57,547 nucleotides of DNA from CAYQQR01 sp964420035. Lineage in GTDB: Bacteria; Bacteroidota; Bacteroidia; Bacteroidales; SM23-62. Positions 1 to 9,167 of the stretch are shown one piece after another (positions within the stretch are counted from its first letter, which is position 1; every line of letters starts with the position of its first letter). The stretch is from contig CAYQQR010000025.1 of the NCBI GenBank assembly GCA_964420035.1, forward strand, positions 1 through 57,547, read 5' to 3'. Position numbers and translations under genes: made by a program. Below the pieces are notes generated by a model. The model was not told the DNA's origin and searched no databases. It was given only the letters and a program-made list of their open reading frames with translations.

Positions 1-50
1 GACTAACAATTGATTATATTTATACCGAAATCATAACCCGGAAACTCGGG

Positions 51-70
51 CTAGTGTAATCTAGTGTAAT
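51..70. repeat. 10-nt tandem duplication upstream of the AsmA-like gene
   Basis: The decamer ctagtgtaat occurs twice in perfect tandem, about 50 nt before the first gene. An imperfect cccggaaactcggg hairpin lies just before it. No clear promoter box is visible. It could be a small slippage duplication or a regulator site; the sequence does not decide. Confidence 0.5.
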
Positions 71-117
71 AAATTCATGGTACATTCAGTTTTATGCCTA
101 AGATGCTTTCAGTGTAA

Positions 118-2757
118 ATGATCAGGGGACTGAAAATATTGTTTCGTTGGCTTTTGCTGCTTTTTTTTCTGTTTATCACGGGGCTGCTTATCGGGGGATT
201 TATTTTCCAGGATGAATTGCTGGAGATCGTTCAGAAAAAACTGAACGAGAACATCCCGGGTACAATGAAATACCAATCTGCCAGACTGAGCCTCATCAGG
301 AAGTTCCCCATGGCAACCGTGGGTTTCAAAGAGGTCTTTCTTATCGGCCCGCGAACCCCGCGGCAGGCTACAAAGCAAGATACCCTGGCCGGCTTTGAAA
401 AGCTTTTTGTACAGATTCATATGCTGGATCTCCTAAAAAAGAAATATGCCATACATTCCCTTCATGCCGATCAAGGCAGCCTGTATTTACATACGGATGA
501 AAAAGGAGAACCCAATTACAGTTATTTCTTTGGCAAAAAACAAGAAGGATTTAGCGGATTTGTTGAACTGCAATCTATGCGCCTGACCAATTGCCGGCTG
601 CAGATCAGTAACCTTAAAAAACAGTTGGAAGTGCAGGCCCGGTTGAAACGCCTTGACCTGAACGGGACCTTCGCCAGGGATGAGTATGCATTGAATACCA
701 GGGGCAGTTTTCATCTGCACAAGATGGAACGGGAAGGAGTCCTGTTCTTTCGCGAGCTGCCCGCCAGTATAAACCTGGACATGCTCGTGCAAAAGAAGAA
801 CATTCAGATTAAAAGTGGGACGCTGCGGATGGGAACCATGAATTTTACTTTTAATGGTACCCTTCAAAGGGGTGACGGACTAAAAGCCGGACTGGTCTTT
901 CATGCAGAAAATGCTTCCCTGCAAACCCTGGTCAAACTCCTGCATAAGGACCATTGGGTTCACAAAAACTTTTCCGGTTTGTCCGGTACCCTCGCGATGC
1001 AAGGAAAAGTGGAAGGCCGGATCAGTCCCAGAGAAAATCCGCACATCCAGCTGGATCTTAATCTGACCGGCGGTGGGTTTGAGATACCTGAAGCCAACAC
1101 GCGTTTTTGGGAACTGAATATTTCAGGGAACTACGATAATGGCCGAAACCGCGCGGCCCATACCACCAGGGTACAAGTTAAAGAACTGGATGCACGCTGC
1201 AATCTGGGTAACATAAGTGGTTCTTTTACAATGGTTAACCTAGTGAAACCTCAAATTAAAGTTAAAACTAAAGGTAAACTCGATCTCGAGTCTCTGGACG
1301 ACTTATGGATAAAAAGACCTTCACGAGTAGAATCCCTGTCGGGCACAGGCAATTTCACGATAAGTGCCGCGGGTGCGCTGAAGGAATGGAAATTTCCGGA
1401 CTTGCAGGCATTAAAGGCTTTTCAATGGAACGGACAGGTTGATCTGGAATCCGGGATGCTTAAACTGGCACTGCACACCGAGCCTTTTACTGAAATCCGG
1501 GGCCGCATCCGTTTGGGGGATTACCAAAGTTTTGAAAATCTCTCTTTTAACTTGGGAGACAACGATTACCGTATCAAGGGTCGTGTGGATAACCTGCTGG
1601 ATGTTTTACACGGACAGGGATCTCTGTGGATGCAGATTGAACTAATATCGGATTATACCAATTTTGCCCTGCTTCTGGATAGAAATAAAAAAGAAGGAGT
1701 ACAAAAACAAGGGATATCCTGGCCTGAAAAGGTCCACATCAAGTGTAGGGCAGATATCAAAAAGTTTGTATATAAAGAATTTAATGTTGATAATTTCAAT
1801 ATTTGGTTTAGATATGATCCAAAAAGATTACAGTGCTATGAACTGAGCTTCAATGGCATGTCGGGACAGATGAAGGGCAAAGGGGAAATCGTGGTCGCTG
1901 AAGCTGGACGGGTGGGGATCAATACCGACCTGGTTCTGAAGGAAATCGATATTCAGGAGCTTTTTACCGCGTTCAAAGACTTTGGACAGAAGGTCATTCA
2001 AAAGCAACACCTGAGGGGAAAACTGACAGGCGATCTGAAGTTTTTCGCGAGGACGGATACAACATTCAGACTGCAAAAAGAGTCTTTACTGGCAAAGGCA
2101 GATTTTGTGATCAGGAAAGGAGCCCTGATCGGATTTGAGCCATTGGAAAAGCTATCTGCCTATATCGATATTTCTGAATTGCAGCATGTGAAATTTTCAA
2201 AGCTGGAAAACCAGATCATTATCCGCAACAATATTGTTGTGATCCCGGAAATGGAAATAGAGTCTTCCGCCCTGGACATGACTTTATCCGGGAACCATCC
2301 CTTCGATAACATGTATCATTACCGGGTAAAGCTCCTGATGAGCGATATATTTTTCCGCAAGTGGAAAAAAGAAAGACAGACTAAAGAATTTCCCTATATT
2401 GAGGAAACGGATGTTGGAAAGCCGGCCGTTTTCCTGTCCATACAAAACACCCCGGAAGGGGCGAAAATTTCCTATGACAGGAAAGCGGCCGCGGATCATT
2501 TTAAGGAAAGGATGAATGAAGAATCCAGGGAGCTGAGATCCATCCTGCATGAAGAATTTGGAATGTTCAAGCAGGATAGTATTACGGGGCTTCCGGACGA
2601 ACCTGATGCACAAGGGGAGCATTTCATTATTGAGTGGGAGGAAGAAGATGAGAAAAGCCTTAAAAAGACACCCGGCAAAAAGAAAAATGAACCAGAGTTT
2701 AAGATTGAATGGGAGGAATCGCCCGATTCAACTTTAATATCAGAAGCAATCTACTAA
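118..2757 (+). CDS. AsmA-like inner-membrane-anchored protein
   Basis: An 879-residue protein of the AsmA-like superfamily, whose long beta-rich repeats are thought to span the envelope and help lipid transport or outer-membrane homeostasis. One N-terminal membrane helix (about residues 9-28, very rich in L and F) is followed by the typical start of the family, with KYQSARLSLIRKFP, and by a long stretch of beta-repeat sequence ending near residue 790. The tail (about 845-879) is acidic and holds two copies of an IEWEE motif separated by a basic linker, which is unusual. It is the first gene of a tight plus-strand run: the kinase gene begins 10 nt after its stop. The start at 118 puts the membrane helix right at the N-terminus. 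The family call is firm; the exact role is not known. Confidence 0.8.
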   Translation: MIRGLKILFRWLLLLFFLFITGLLIGGFIFQDELLEIVQKKLNENIPGTMKYQSARLSLIRKFPMATVGFKEVFLIGPRTPRQATKQDTLAGFEKLFVQIHMLDLLKKKYAIHSLHADQGSLYLHTDEKGEPNYSYFFGKKQEGFSGFVELQSMRLTNCRLQISNLKKQLEVQARLKRLDLNGTFARDEYALNTRGSFHLHKMEREGVLFFRELPASINLDMLVQKKNIQIKSGTLRMGTMNFTFNGTLQRGDGLKAGLVFHAENASLQTLVKLLHKDHWVHKNFSGLSGTLAMQGKVEGRISPRENPHIQLDLNLTGGGFEIPEANTRFWELNISGNYDNGRNRAAHTTRVQVKELDARCNLGNISGSFTMVNLVKPQIKVKTKGKLDLESLDDLWIKRPSRVESLSGTGNFTISAAGALKEWKFPDLQALKAFQWNGQVDLESGMLKLALHTEPFTEIRGRIRLGDYQSFENLSFNLGDNDYRIKGRVDNLLDVLHGQGSLWMQIELISDYTNFALLLDRNKKEGVQKQGISWPEKVHIKCRADIKKFVYKEFNVDNFNIWFRYDPKRLQCYELSFNGMSGQMKGKGEIVVAEAGRVGINTDLVLKEIDIQELFTAFKDFGQKVIQKQHLRGKLTGDLKFFARTDTTFRLQKESLLAKADFVIRKGALIGFEPLEKLSAYIDISELQHVKFSKLENQIIIRNNIVVIPEMEIESSALDMTLSGNHPFDNMYHYRVKLLMSDIFFRKWKKERQTKEFPYIEETDVGKPAVFLSIQNTPEGAKISYDRKAAADHFKERMNEESRELRSILHEEFGMFKQDSITGLPDEPDAQGEHFIIEWEEEDEKSLKKTPGKKKNEPEFKIEWEESPDSTLISEAIY

Positions 2758-2767
2758 AGCAAGTGAT

Positions 2768-3916
2768 GTGAACATTTACAGGTTGAAACAGCGTTGGAAA
2801 TTCGTCCTTTTCATTTTCGCGGTACTGATCGGTGCAGGGTCGCTTATGTTTACCGACAGGCTAGTGAAACAGCTTGCGCGGGAGGAGGAGAAAAAAGTAC
2901 AGCTGTGGGCTGAAGCTACCCGTAAACTGGCCGATCCCACCCGGGAGATACAGGATTATGGCTTTTTGTTACAGGTATTGGAAAACAATACTTCCATTCC
3001 GGTTATATGGGTCGATTCGGAAATGAACCTCAAAGGTTTCCGGAACATCGATTCCACCAGGATTATGGATGATCTTGCTTACAGAAGGATCCTGGAAAGA
3101 ATGAAGGAAGAAAACCCGCCCATCGAGATCTACATCGGTCCGGAGGACAGGGATTATATTTACTACCGGAATACCATTCTCCTGAGAAAGCTTACCTATT
3201 ACCCTTATGTACAGCTGGGGGTAATCCTGTTGTTCATCGCGGTTTCCTATTTTGCTTTCAGCTATTCCAGGAAGGTGGAGCAGAACCAGGTTTGGCTCGG
3301 CCTGACCAAGGAAACGGCCCACCAGTTGGGTACTCCTACTTCCAGCTTGATCGCGTGGTTGGAATTGCTTAAAGAGCGGGATGCCGACCCGGAGATCGTG
3401 CAGGAACTGGCCAAAGATGTGAATCGACTGGAAACCATCACCGAACGTTTTTCAAAGATCGGATCCCGGCCCGTATTAAAGAGAGAAAACATGGCGGATG
3501 TATTGAACGAGACCGTGGATTACCTTAAAAGCCGCTTATCCGACCAGGTAGTCTTCAATCTGGATGTGCAGGACCCGGACACGCGGGTACCTCTTAACCG
3601 TTCCCTTTTCGAATGGGTTATCGAAAATCTCTGTAAAAACTCGGTCGATGCCATGGAAGGCAAAGGACAGATCGACCTTAAGGTTACCGACAATACCCAG
3701 GTATTGTACGTTGACCTGTCCGACACCGGCAAAGGGATCCCAAAATCGAGATACAAAACCATTTTTAAGCCGGGTTATACCACCAAAAAAAGAGGGTGGG
3801 GCCTGGGTCTTTCCCTGAGCAACCGAATCATTGAAGATTACCATGACGGAAAGATCTTTGTTCATGCATCGGAACAAGGAGCCGGCACCACCATGAGAAT
3901 TGTACTCAAAAAGTAG
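2768..3916 (+). CDS. Membrane sensor histidine kinase
   Basis: A 382-residue sensor kinase with a GTG start. Membrane helices at about residues 12-28 and 148-166 enclose a periplasmic sensor of about 115 residues without a recognisable fold. The cytoplasmic part has the phospho-acceptor H185 in KETAHQLGTP, a motif frequent in Bacteroidota kinases, then an ATPase domain with N box ENLCKNSVDAMEG, G1 DTGKGIP, F box FKPGYTTKKRGWG and G2 GLGLSL. No HAMP domain is seen between helix 2 and the H box. No response regulator is adjacent, so the partner is elsewhere. It lies between the AsmA-like gene (10 nt) and the U32 gene (12 nt), probably in one operon. The signal sensed is unknown. Confidence 0.85.
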   Translation: MNIYRLKQRWKFVLFIFAVLIGAGSLMFTDRLVKQLAREEEKKVQLWAEATRKLADPTREIQDYGFLLQVLENNTSIPVIWVDSEMNLKGFRNIDSTRIMDDLAYRRILERMKEENPPIEIYIGPEDRDYIYYRNTILLRKLTYYPYVQLGVILLFIAVSYFAFSYSRKVEQNQVWLGLTKETAHQLGTPTSSLIAWLELLKERDADPEIVQELAKDVNRLETITERFSKIGSRPVLKRENMADVLNETVDYLKSRLSDQVVFNLDVQDPDTRVPLNRSLFEWVIENLCKNSVDAMEGKGQIDLKVTDNTQVLYVDLSDTGKGIPKSRYKTIFKPGYTTKKRGWGLGLSLSNRIIEDYHDGKIFVHASEQGAGTTMRIVLKK

Positions 3917-3928
3917 TCAATAAGATCG

Positions 3929-5254
3929 ATGATTAATCCAGAAGAGACCAGGCGTGAAGATCTGATCCTGATGGCCCCGGCCGGTTCCATGGCTTCATTG
4001 AACGCGGCCATTCAGGCCGGAGCGGATGCTGTATATTTCGGATTGGGTAAACTGAATATGCGTGCCCGGTCGGCTCATAATTTTGATGCCGGCGATCTGC
4101 CCGAAATAACAAAAAGATTGCACCGGGCAGGCAGGAAAGCTTATCTGACCCTGAATACAGTTGTATACAATGATGAAGAAAAAGAGGTGCGTAAACTCCT
4201 GAACCATGCCCGGCAAAACAAGGTGGATGCGGTTATCGCTTCCGACATGTCGGTCATCACAACCGCCAATGAACTGGACGTGCCGGTTCATTTGTCCACC
4301 CAGACCAACATAGCCAACATGGGAGCGGTTCGCTACTATGCACGCTTCGGATCGGTGATGGTACTGGCCCGGGAACTGGACCTGGAACAAATCAGAGCGA
4401 TCACAAAAAAGATTGAAGAAGAAGGACTCTGCGGACCCGGCGGGCAAAAGCTGCAGGTCGAACTCTTCGTACACGGAGCCCTGTGCATGGCCGTATCCGG
4501 GAAATGCTACCTGAGTTTGCATATTGCCAACCATTCTGCAAACCGCGGGGACTGCTTCCAGATCTGCCGTCGCTCTTATAAGATTACCGACCTGGAAACC
4601 GATGACGAAATTGCCGTGCAGGACAAGTATCTGATGTCACCAAGGGACTTGTGTACCATTTCCTTTCTCGACCAGATTTTGGATGCAGGGGTCAAAGTGC
4701 TGAAAATTGAAGGCCGGGCGCGATCTCCGGAATATGTTAAAACCGTTACCACTTGCTACAATGAAGGCATCGATGCCTGGCTGAACGGGACCTACACCGG
4801 GCAAAAGATACGCACCTGTGAAGAAAAGCTCAGGACTGTCTTCAACAGGGGATTCTGGGGAGGTTATTACCTGGGTAAATCCATGGGTGAATGGAGCCGA
4901 AGTTACGGTTCACAGGCTACTAAGAAAAAAGTATACCTGGGCAAGGGTACGAACTATTTCTCAAAAGTGGGTGTTGCCGAGGTGAAGCTCGAGACCGGTT
5001 CTCTTTCTGTTGGGGACGAAATACTGATCACCGGTCCTACCACCGGGGTTGTTGAAACCAGGATCAAAGAATTGCGGGTTCATGATAAAAATGTCAAAAC
5101 TGCTCAGCGGGGCTCCCTTTGCTCCTTTCCACTGGATGAAACTTTAAGAAGGTCGGATAAGATATTTAAACTCGTGTTGGCCCGGGATAGGGCCAAAAAA
5201 GATCGGTCCGGAAAATCAATTGGCATGGACCCCGGGGCAAGTCCCGGACCCTGA
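3929..5254 (+). CDS. Peptidase U32 family protein (tRNA/rRNA hydroxylation type)
   Basis: A 441-residue member of family U32. Named as collagenase-like peptidases, the E. coli members TrhP (YegQ) and RlhA (YdcP) are in fact needed for hydroxylation of tRNA uridine and 23S rRNA cytidine. Visible features are the N-terminal LMAPAGSMASLNAAIQAGADAVYFG-type barrel start (within residues 14-38), four cysteines of the family at C186, C193, C209 and C213, and the U32 signature around residues 256-277 (KIEGRARSPEYV). A C-terminal beta-barrel domain follows from about residue 335. TrhP is the closer guess from overall layout, but this cannot be settled by eye. The last roughly 10 residues (MDPGASPGP) are encoded by a GC-rich palindromic stretch and look like a repeat that has run into the gene end. 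Confidence 0.8.
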   Translation: MINPEETRREDLILMAPAGSMASLNAAIQAGADAVYFGLGKLNMRARSAHNFDAGDLPEITKRLHRAGRKAYLTLNTVVYNDEEKEVRKLLNHARQNKVDAVIASDMSVITTANELDVPVHLSTQTNIANMGAVRYYARFGSVMVLARELDLEQIRAITKKIEEEGLCGPGGQKLQVELFVHGALCMAVSGKCYLSLHIANHSANRGDCFQICRRSYKITDLETDDEIAVQDKYLMSPRDLCTISFLDQILDAGVKVLKIEGRARSPEYVKTVTTCYNEGIDAWLNGTYTGQKIRTCEEKLRTVFNRGFWGGYYLGKSMGEWSRSYGSQATKKKVYLGKGTNYFSKVGVAEVKLETGSLSVGDEILITGPTTGVVETRIKELRVHDKNVKTAQRGSLCSFPLDETLRRSDKIFKLVLARDRAKKDRSGKSIGMDPGASPGP

Positions 5255-5321
5255 ATTCCGGAGCAGGTTCCGGGGAACCGGGTTTACGGGCCCGGCGAAG
5301 CCAATTATACCATACCTTCTC

Positions 5322-5337
5322 GTCCGCCGAAGCGGAC
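5322..5337. repeat. GC-rich hairpin between convergent genes
   Basis: GTCCGC, loop cgaa, GCGGAC forms a perfect 6-bp stem with a four-base loop in the 95-nt gap between the U32 gene and the convergent minus-strand gene. More palindromic GC-rich sequence (ccccggggcaagtcccgg, ttccggggaaccgg) lies at 5228-5300. No T-tract follows on either strand, so it may serve as a processing or bidirectional stop element, or be an extragenic palindromic repeat. Confidence 0.5.
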
Positions 5338-5349
5338 CGCGAAGACGGA

Positions 5350-6054
5350 TTAAACCTTCCTGATCTCTTTCTCGTAAGTTTCCCGGAGCATCTTTAATTG
5401 ATCCGGATCAATATCACTTGAATAGATCCGGACCACATCCAGAATCTCCTTGAAAAAGACGGAACCCAATGCAGCATCAAAATGCCATTCCGGGTGGTTC
5501 CGCTTGATGTGTTCGGTGATCTTTTTGAAATGCTTCCAGGTCAGGTTCTCAGAGATCACCAGGTAAAACATGTTTTTGTCTTCAAGATCTTTATAAAGGC
5601 CCTCTTTGAGCATTTCAAGCTCAAAATATTTTTTGATCTGGATAATGGCCTGACCTTTTATCTTCTTTTTCTTCAATAATTTAATTCCCTCGTCGCGGTA
5701 ACAGGCCTGTAACTCGCTTATCAGTTCATATCGTCCCAGGTTCCTGATCCGGATGCAGCCGAACCGGTCATTGTACATGCAGATATTTCCCGCTGTGGCG
5801 TCAAAGTCAAGCTTGAAATATTTCTTTATACTCTGGGTGGTGCGAATAATTCGTTCCAGGGAGTAAGGCTTCTGAGTCAGAAAGAACAGCCAAAAGGGTT
5901 CCTTGCCGGTCGGCAGATTCGCCCCGTGATAACCGGGAAAAGGTTCCGACTCCTCCATAACCATAGTGTTGGGTAATATATTGGTATGCAGAACCTTAAG
6001 GTCTTCCACTTTGGCAATGGACCCCATGGTTTGTATGATCGTTTTTACTTCCAT
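5350..6054 (-). CDS. Protein of unknown function with internal duplication
   Basis: A 234-residue soluble protein that I do not recognise. The ATG at 6054 is preferred over an in-frame GTG two codons upstream because the likely transcript start lies only about 14 nt further up. There is no signal peptide or membrane helix. Two regions of about 70 residues (about 53-125 and 161-233) look like diverged copies: each has a hydrophobic strand, a helix ending in an IKK or IKR stretch, then FDAxxG followed after about 17 residues by an RI strand (FDATAG at 84-89 with CIRI at 100-103; FDAALG at 192-197 with VVRI at 207-210). A basic linker with KLLKKKKIKG joins them. Neighbouring genes on this strand include two tRNA/ribosome genes, but no link is shown. 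Confidence 0.6.
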   Translation of the reverse strand: MEVKTIIQTMGSIAKVEDLKVLHTNILPNTMVMEESEPFPGYHGANLPTGKEPFWLFFLTQKPYSLERIIRTTQSIKKYFKLDFDATAGNICMYNDRFGCIRIRNLGRYELISELQACYRDEGIKLLKKKKIKGQAIIQIKKYFELEMLKEGLYKDLEDKNMFYLVISENLTWKHFKKITEHIKRNHPEWHFDAALGSVFFKEILDVVRIYSSDIDPDQLKMLRETYEKEIRKV

Positions 6055-6073
6055 ACCCACTTTTATTATGGAA

Positions 6074-6081
6074 CAAATTTA
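6074..6081 (-). promoter_or_regulatory. Putative -7 box TAAATTTG
   Basis: On the minus strand TAAATTTG matches the Bacteroidota -7 consensus TAnnTTTG exactly and sits 20 nt before the ATG of the unknown gene. A TTG is found 14 nt upstream, closer than the usual -33 spacing, so only the -7 box is well supported. Confidence 0.4.
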
Positions 6082-6119
6082 TGATAAATATCTAACAAGT
6101 TACATAATTAAATAAGAAA

Positions 6120-7151
6120 TCAATTCTGAAGTTCACCGGCCAAATCGATCAACCGGTCCGGAAGCTGCGGATCGCACGGGTTTTTTACAGACACAGGATG
6201 GATCATATGCTGACTGCGGCGGCTGAGTCCATAGGTATAGGTTTTATCATAATATTTTAAGGTTTCCCGCACGACGAAGGCATAATCGTCTTTTTCGAGT
6301 GCTTTCAGACATTCCCGGTATCTTTTTTCTCCCAGCCTCCTGGAAATACGCTTTAAAGCGACGGTTAAGCTTTTATTCGGGATCCCCGCGTATTCTTCTA
6401 CCAGCCGGTGAACCCTCTTTTCAAAGGGTACATCCAGCTGTATGACATGGGCCTGACGCATTTGTTTAAATAAGGCCGCGGGTACCTGGTTCTTCCCGAT
6501 GTTCTGGCTCTCGTCCTCCACCCAGATCCTTTTGGAAAGATCCTTCATGCGGAGATCATGTTCCAGGAGATTTTCAAAATATTCATTGCTGAATTGCGGC
6601 GGCATGCCCAACCCGCCAAAAGCAGAACCCTTGTGCCGGGCCCATTGTTCAAGATCCAGAATCTGGTCCCCCCGCTGTTTCAGGTGGGATAAAATAAATG
6701 ATTTTCCACTTCCGGTCAGACCGCCTAATACAATAATTTTCAATTCTTTGTCAAATACTGATAATACAAGTTTTCTATAAGCTTTATAGCCCTTGTGAAG
6801 CAGAAGGCAAGGGATCCCCAGTTTTTCAAACAGCCAGGCCATGCTTTCGCTCCGCATTCCTCCACGCCAGCAATACAATTTCAAGGCATTGCCCGCCGCG
6901 TATTCCAGAGCTCTGTCAGCAAAATTCCTCATTTTAGGCCCCGTAAGTTCCAGGGCCTTTTTAACCGATGCCTGTCTGCTTTTCTGCTTGTACAGGATGC
7001 CCACCACTTTTCTTTCCTCGTTACTGAACAAAGGCAGATTCAAGCTGCCCGGCAGGTGCCCCTGTATGTATTCCTCCGGGGTGCGCACGTCCAATACCGG
7101 TATGTCCGGTTTTGAAAACAGGAAATCTTCTATATCCAGAATTTTTGCCAC
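6120..7151 (-). CDS. mnmH: tRNA 2-selenouridine synthase
   Basis: A 343-residue MnmH (SelU, YbbB). It uses selenophosphate to exchange sulfur for selenium at the wobble 2-thiouridine of some tRNAs, via a geranylated intermediate. The N-terminal rhodanese domain (about 1-125) has the catalytic C94 in CWRGGMRS, and a P-loop GGLTGSGKS lies at 143-151 in the C-terminal P-loop domain. Length and layout match the family. The sensor-like gene upstream ends 6 nt before this start, so the two should be co-transcribed. No selD (selenophosphate synthetase) is in the window; one is expected elsewhere in the genome if the pathway works. Confidence 0.9.
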   Translation of the reverse strand: MAKILDIEDFLFSKPDIPVLDVRTPEEYIQGHLPGSLNLPLFSNEERKVVGILYKQKSRQASVKKALELTGPKMRNFADRALEYAAGNALKLYCWRGGMRSESMAWLFEKLGIPCLLLHKGYKAYRKLVLSVFDKELKIIVLGGLTGSGKSFILSHLKQRGDQILDLEQWARHKGSAFGGLGMPPQFSNEYFENLLEHDLRMKDLSKRIWVEDESQNIGKNQVPAALFKQMRQAHVIQLDVPFEKRVHRLVEEYAGIPNKSLTVALKRISRRLGEKRYRECLKALEKDDYAFVVRETLKYYDKTYTYGLSRRSQHMIHPVSVKNPCDPQLPDRLIDLAGELQN

Positions 7152-7157
7152 AGGGCG

Positions 7158-8048
7158 TCAGGACTTTCTTCGAAAAATAAGCACTGCCAGGAAAGCAACA
7201 ATAATAAAACTGAGTGCAGAAATGAGGATCAGGCGGTTATAGTAGGGCTTCAATGTCCGGGAGAGGTCCAGAAAATAAAGAATATAATAGTCGTCTTTCA
7301 CAAAACGGACAGGATAGTAAGCGACCACTACCTTATCGGAAAAGTCCTTTATGGGTATTTCCCCGAACCGGGCACCTATTTCTTCTGCTTCCAGTTCGGA
7401 AAGCAACTCCAGGGGTAAAGCAAGACTGTCCAGCTTCATATCGGGTGGCTGGAGATATAAATCCCCCTGGTCATCCAGCATGAACAACACGGCACAAGCA
7501 AGGTTGCGATAGTAATCCAATATTTTATTAAAAAACTCTTTTTGATTTAAATTCATTGCAATATTACCAACTACTTCGTCTTTTCCTTTAAATACAGGCA
7601 GGTAATAGATCTCTTTTTCATTTTCCTTGATCAGTTGATCTCTCGCGACCAGGGCTTTTTGGTTTTGGGAGACGTAGTAATCGGAAATAAAGATATTCTT
7701 GTTATCGCGAAAAAGGCTGTATACATTCAGCCGGTTGTCGTAAACGGTAATGTCTTTGATCAGGTCGGCATATTCGGAATAAAAAGATTCCAGTTTTCTC
7801 GATCCCCTGATCCTGGTTACAAGGTCCTCGAAGATAGCGCTAAGGTCATTGGAAAAGAGAATGAAATTGGCTTCACTTTCAAAGTGCATGCTGACCTGTT
7901 CCATCTTGCCGCCACATTTTTCAACCAGGCTGGTTGCATATTCTTTATAATAGTCAATGCAGCGCGGGCGAATGCTCAGATAAATAAACAGGTTGAGACC
8001 TATGAAGACAAGGACCAGGATGGCAAGGAATGTATTGTATCTTCTCAT
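7158..8048 (-). CDS. Membrane protein with cache-like periplasmic domain and no output domain
   Basis: A 296-residue protein with an N-terminal helix (about 7-26), a periplasmic region of roughly 240 residues and a second helix near the C-terminus (about 272-290), followed only by a short RRKS tail. The middle region has the pattern of a double-cache sensor: a long first helix, ITVYDNRLNVYSLFRDNKN, then YYLPVFKGKDEVVGNIAMNLN, typical of extracytoplasmic ligand-binding PAS-like folds. Such domains normally lead into HAMP, kinase, cyclase or phosphatase modules; none is present here. The gene directly precedes mnmH (6-nt gap). It could be a truncated receptor or a partner subunit that signals through another membrane protein. 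Fold assignment is moderate and function unknown. Confidence 0.6.
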   Translation of the reverse strand: MRRYNTFLAILVLVFIGLNLFIYLSIRPRCIDYYKEYATSLVEKCGGKMEQVSMHFESEANFILFSNDLSAIFEDLVTRIRGSRKLESFYSEYADLIKDITVYDNRLNVYSLFRDNKNIFISDYYVSQNQKALVARDQLIKENEKEIYYLPVFKGKDEVVGNIAMNLNQKEFFNKILDYYRNLACAVLFMLDDQGDLYLQPPDMKLDSLALPLELLSELEAEEIGARFGEIPIKDFSDKVVVAYYPVRFVKDDYYILYFLDLSRTLKPYYNRLILISALSFIIVAFLAVLIFRRKS

Positions 8049-8153
8049 GTTTGATCACCCCCGGATTTTAAGAATGAAACGCATGGCTCTTATTGGAAAA
8101 ATATTGAAGGCATCAATTTAATAAATTATTGACAAAGCCAATTTGATTTATGC

Positions 8154-9083
8154 TTATCTGTATTTGGCAGGGATATCGGATAATATTTTCCTGTAGTTTT
8201 GGTAGCGTTCCCGGCTAATCTCTCCCTCCTGAACGGCACGGATAACATTACATCCAGGCTCTTTAACGTGGGTACAGTTATTAAATTTACAGGCTTTGGC
8301 CGCTTCAAAGATCTCGGGGAAGTAATGGTCAATCGGTTCTGTTTCCATATCGATCAGTCCAAAACCCTTGATACCAGGGGTATCAATAATATATCCGCCT
8401 TCTTTTAGCGGAAACATTTCAGAAAAGGTGGTGGTATGTTTGCCCGACTGGTGATGATCGGAGATGGAAGTGGTTTTCAGGTCCAGTTCGGGATTCAGCA
8501 TATTGATCAGGGTGGTTTTGCCTACCCCGGAATTTCCGGCCACCAGGCTCACTTTATCATAAAACAAACTCCCCAGCTCGTGTACTTCTTCTGCATTGAT
8601 TGCCGAGATACCGCAACAGGGGTATCCTGCTTTTTCGTAAATAGCCCGCAGATGCAGGTATTTTTTTCTTTGTTTTTCATCCTGTTCGTCCAGCTTATTG
8701 AACAGCAGTACGGCAGGGATGCTGTAAGCTTCTGCAGTCATCAGGAAGCGGTCGATAAATTCTGTATGGGTTACCGGTCTGGCAATGGTTACCATCAAAA
8801 TGGCCTGGTCCAGGTTGGAAGCAATGATCTGGTAAGATTTTGATAGTTTCGATGCTTTACGGATAATATAGTTTTCGCGGGGATGAACCGCTGTAATCAA
8901 TCCGGGATTTTCATTTTCCGGCAGGGAAAATTCCACCCGGTCACCCACCACCACAGGATTGGTACCCCTGAGTTCCAGGGTTCTCATTTTGCCCCGCAGT
9001 TTACATTCATATTTTGAACCATCCGGGGCCATAACCCGGTACCAACTGCCGGTAGAAAGCAAAACCGTTCCTTCCTGGTTCAT
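8154..9083 (-). CDS. rsgA: Ribosome small-subunit GTPase RsgA
   Basis: A 309-residue circularly permuted GTPase that helps late maturation of the 30S subunit. An N-terminal OB fold (about 1-70) precedes the G domain with permuted motif order: G4 NKLD at 129-132, then G1 GNSGVGKT at 183-190, then G3 DTPG at 234-237. The C-terminal zinc knuckle has C265, C270, H272 and C278. Length is normal. A TAnnTTTG box 17 nt upstream supports the start. The gene is divergent from the exonuclease III gene. Confidence 0.95.
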   Translation of the reverse strand: MNQEGTVLLSTGSWYRVMAPDGSKYECKLRGKMRTLELRGTNPVVVGDRVEFSLPENENPGLITAVHPRENYIIRKASKLSKSYQIIASNLDQAILMVTIARPVTHTEFIDRFLMTAEAYSIPAVLLFNKLDEQDEKQRKKYLHLRAIYEKAGYPCCGISAINAEEVHELGSLFYDKVSLVAGNSGVGKTTLINMLNPELDLKTTSISDHHQSGKHTTTFSEMFPLKEGGYIIDTPGIKGFGLIDMETEPIDHYFPEIFEAAKACKFNNCTHVKEPGCNVIRAVQEGEISRERYQNYRKILSDIPAKYR

Positions 9084-9099
9084 GGTCTCTGATTTTATG

Positions 9100-9107
9100 C
9101 AAAACTA
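9100..9107 (-). promoter_or_regulatory. Putative -7 box TAGTTTTG for rsgA
   Basis: Minus-strand TAGTTTTG matches TAnnTTTG exactly and would start transcription about 10 nt before the rsgA ATG. No TTG is seen at the -33 position. Confidence 0.4.
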
Positions 9108-9167
9108 GTTCTTATGGTGAATAATTTAATGAAAAGCTTGTATTTTCGGGATTTTATTCCTTCAGAT

